Assembly (NCBI GenBank): GCA_020465985.1
Contig: JAANYP010000819.1
Location: 81,642-145,641 of the forward strand
Source of the DNA: Centrapalus pauciflorus
Taxonomy: Eukaryota; Streptophyta; Magnoliopsida; Asterales; Asteraceae
DNA: 64,000 nucleotides
Direction: 5' to 3'
Part shown: positions 61,338-64,000 of the stretch, piece after piece
Position numbering within the stretch: position 1 is the stretch's first letter
Layout of the letters: each line of letters opens with the position of its first letter
Program-made: the position numbers and the translations under genes
The notes under the pieces: model-generated
Seen by the model: the letters and a program-made list of their open reading frames with translations, nothing else
The model's database searches: none
What the model was told of the DNA's origin: nothing

Positions 61338-63511
61338 TGTAACAACCCGATTATTTAATCGATAATTAATATTTATTGTAAAGAAATACAAATTCGGAAT
61401 ATTAATTAATATTGTAGTATATAAATAAATGGTGGTGTAAATTATAATAAATAAAGTATTGATTTATGAAGAAAGGACCTTAAAAGAAATGGAAATAATT
61501 GTAGGGTCCAAAAGGTAAATATTAAATAGTTTAAAAAAAAAAGAAGAAAAGCAACTTTTGCTTTATATACGCCACACACACACAAGTGTGTGTGTGTTCG
61601 TCCCTTCCAAAAAAAAAAAAGAAAAAGAGAGAGAAGAAAGAAAAGAGAAGAAGAGAGAAAAGAGAAGAAGAAGAAAGAAAAATCTGATTTTTGTTGGAAG
61701 CTTCATACGGTTTTGAAGATCCAAGAGGTACCAACTCTTATTTTTATAAATCTCTTACTTTTCTCTTCTCTCCACCATCTTCAAATGAAGAAGATGAGAA
61801 CTCAAATGGGTTTTCATGAAGATCTCTTAGAAATGGCTAGATCTGAAAAGAAAATGATGAAATATGTTAGATCCATTATTTTAAAAAGTATATTATACAA
61901 GTTTCTATGTATTTTGATGGGTTCTTATGAAGATCTCTTAGAAATGGCTAGATCTGAAAAGAAAATGATGAAATATGTTAGATCCATTATTTTAAAAGTA
62001 TATTATGCAAATTTTTATGTATTTTGGTGGGTTTATCTAAAAAACCCAAGTTTGAGTTAATATGAACCCTAGGTAATCTAATTAAATGAAAAAGGATGTT
62101 TTGGTGGTTAAAATGGGTTTAAATATATATGTATATATATATATATGTTGGAAATGATTTTAAAACTCTTTATAATAAATATAGAGAAGTTTTAGTAGTT
62201 TTGACATTAAATCCATAAGGCAGAAAGTGCAGTTCAGCCTTAAAATATTCTGAAAAATTAGCTAAGTACGAATTTCGGATGGCCTGAAATTCGGATGGTC
62301 TTGGTCCGAATTTCGGATGACTTTGAACCGAAATTGTAATTGTAATTATTTTTATTTTATGGGATCTTTTGTCATAATAGTCTATGACATCAATTTAGGA
62401 GAATAATTACACCAAAATAATTATTGAGGTTTAATGCCGAAATTAGTTAAGTCTTACGACTAATGTATCCGTTTCAATTTAAGAAATTATAAGCTGTGAG
62501 ACTTATAATAATTTATACTATGAACCTATGTGTAGGGGTTTGACGGGTTAAAGTTCCTTGGAGATTATTACTCTTACTTTGACGACTGTAACTCGGTTTT
62601 GAGGCCGAGAGCTTGTTGTACACCACTGTGAGTTCTAGCATTAATGTATTTATATGCATATCATGAATTGTATGTTATTGCTTTCGTATCATTCTTGTCA
62701 TTTACATGCTTTGTCATCACATACATTATTGTTGTCATGTTATCATTTGGTTGATAAGTTGTTGATCATTCAATTGACCTCTCCGCTGAGACGGTAAGCC
62801 TGAGTGTGGTAACCTAGCGGAATCATAATGGTAAGCCTGTGTGTGGTAACCATTATTGCCTGTAAAACGATAAGCCTGTGGTCTGTGGTAATCGTATGGC
62901 ATCACTGTAAACTGCATATCGATAAGCCTGTGGTCTGTGGTAATCGAGCAGTAGATTGTAAACCAATTGTACAGTAAGCCTGTGTGTGGTAACCGCAATG
63001 TGGTAGCTTATTAGCCATTAGTTGGCCTCCTGAGATTGTTAGTTAAATTCATGGCATTGCATGGCATCATTCATATATCGCATGGTACTTTAATCTAGAA
63101 ACTCACTAAACAACTTTGTTGTTTACCCGTTAGTTGATATTTCTTTTCAGGAACTGATAAGGGCAAAAGCCCGGCTGGCCGAAACTGATAGACATTGATT
63201 GGAGCATGGTTAGGAGCTCCATATTTTGTTGATGATTGGGGTGGGAGTAGCAGACTTCCATTTTTGACTTACGCGAATTAGTTAATGATTATTAATTCGT
63301 TGTAATCACACTGATGATTTAACATTGTGACCCCAATTACATTACTCCGTGATTTCAGACACTCTGTTATGTTATATGCAAAGTGTTTGGAATCACGTTG
63401 ATGATTGTTAAAGTATTAAAAGTTTTATATTGACCGTATTTCCGCAAGTACTCTGCATAAATTAATGTATAATGGTATCGAAATACTCGTATTAGTTGTA
63501 TGGGTGTTTCA
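61338..63511 (+). repeat. Gypsy-3 3' LTR
   Basis: 2,174 bp, TGTAACAACCCG to GGGTGTTTCA. It carries the same order of TATA, CA/TG hairpin, GA-rich leader, 111-bp double repeat and stem-loop array as the 5' LTR. Differences look like a few percent at most, consistent with Gypsy-3 being older than the nested Copia-2. Confidence 0.95.
62782..62995 (+). promoter_or_regulatory. Stem-loop array, 3' LTR of Gypsy-3
   Basis: Second copy of the five-member array. Stems 1-4 pair perfectly. Stem 5 has CAGT instead of CGGT, breaking one pair. Confidence 0.68.
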
Positions 63512-63516
63512 TAACC
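63512..63516. other. Gypsy-3 target-site duplication, right
   Basis: TAACC, identical to 44620-44624, directly after the LTR's terminal CA. Confidence 0.9.
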
Positions 63517-64000
63517 CAAAAGACACTTTCGCCACCCTTTGATGCAAACTTTGCAAGTTGATCTCTTGTGTTTAGTACGAATCATTGATATCCAAATATA
63601 TGGAAGAAGTCAATATTTGGTTTTCTACCCTTAAGAAGCTCATAAGGAGTTTTGTTGACCTTTTCACAACAAGAGATGTGTTTTGGATAAAATAAGCGAC
63701 GTTGACATCTTTTGCCCAAGTTTAAGGTCAAACTTAATGCACACATCGTGGTTCTGACAAGTTCAATGAGAGTTATGTATATCCTTTTTGCAACTCCATT
63801 TTGTTATGGAGTTCTTAATGCTAAAAACTAAAAAGTTTTAAGAAATGTCATTCTCTTCATAGATATGAAATATAGGTTAAATAATAAAATCCATATTGTC
63901 TCATAAAGCATTTAAGTGTAAAAGTATAAAAGCCAGAGCTAAAGTCTAAGCCACCGCCGGATAAAATATACGAAGTTTTCCATCTAAAACTCCATGTTAA
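63517..64000 (-). pseudogene. Old copia element, integrase fragment
   Basis: Minus-strand readings in shifting frames give copia integrase pieces: RTP-QNGVA near the catalytic Glu (about 63800), IELVRT, WAKDVNVAYFIQN, KTPYELLKGRKPNIDFFHIFGYQ, and LAKFASKGGESVF ending near the Gypsy-3 junction. The frame resumes on the far side of Gypsy-3 at 44619. Multiple stops and frameshifts show long decay. It probably continues past the window edge. Confidence 0.8.

Larger units (their letters stand above)
44625..63511 (+). mobile_element. Gypsy-3: Tekay/Del-type gypsy element, split by Copia-2
   Basis: LTRs at 44625-46805 and 61338-63511 with an exact 5-bp target duplication. Without the 9.5-kb Copia-2 insertion it would be about 9.35 kb. 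Gag-pol is in one frame but has four in-frame stops (47280 TAG, 47970 TAG, 48564 TAA, 49002 TGA) and a one-base loss near 60648. It landed in an old copia integrase gene on the opposite strand. Confidence 0.95.

Overview
The window reads as repeat-only plant nuclear DNA, and I see no host gene, tRNA or rRNA in it. The evidence for a plant is a long complex satellite and several LTR retrotransposons whose primer-binding sites match the 3' end of plant initiator tRNA-Met (core TGGTATCAGAG). Three of them are Ty3/gypsy chromoviruses of the Tekay/Del type, with long LTRs and a C-terminal chromodomain-like tail. One is a Ty1/copia element with an extra ORF after pol. A large, repeat-rich eudicot genome is likely. 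Asteraceae is only a guess from protein flavour.

Layout. (1) 1-24289: a satellite array built from ~123-bp 'A' and 73-bp 'B' units combined into higher-order repeats of about 2.24-2.35 kb. It carries local near-identical duplications (2,235 bp and 1,472 bp periods), a 153-bp foreign insert present in two copies, and a short copia-like filler. (2) 24290-33326: Gypsy-1, nearly intact. It has an extra ORF with a SUMO-interacting-motif-like N-terminus before gag, then gag-PR-RT-RH, one frameshift, then integrase and chromodomain. Its 5' LTR has lost ~0.93 kb including the promoter, and the element has no target-site duplication. (3) 33327-43424: Gypsy-2. Its 5' LTR lacks the first ~139 bp, its LTRs are full of ACCGAAAC motifs, and its pol is interrupted by an 89-bp GT-AG intron-like segment. 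(4) 43425-64000: pieces of an old antisense copia element. These are split by a hAT-type MITE (43887-44564) and by Gypsy-3 (44625-63511, TSD TAACC). Gypsy-3 is itself split inside integrase by a younger antisense copia element, Copia-2 (50715-60245, 641-bp LTRs, near-perfect TSD). This gives a clear insertion order: old copia, then Gypsy-3, then Copia-2.

How it works together. Each element once encoded its own capsid, protease, reverse transcriptase/RNase H and integrase between LTRs carrying promoter and polyadenylation signals. All are now damaged, and most in-frame stops can be explained by single C-to-T changes in Gln or Arg codons. The most unusual signals are: a stem-loop with compensatory changes overlapping the pol stop codon in all three gypsy elements; a five-member array of stem-loops with covarying stems in the Gypsy-3 LTR; the intron-like segment in Gypsy-2 pol; and the SIM-bearing ORF upstream of gag in Gypsy-1. 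All alignments and counts were made by eye.
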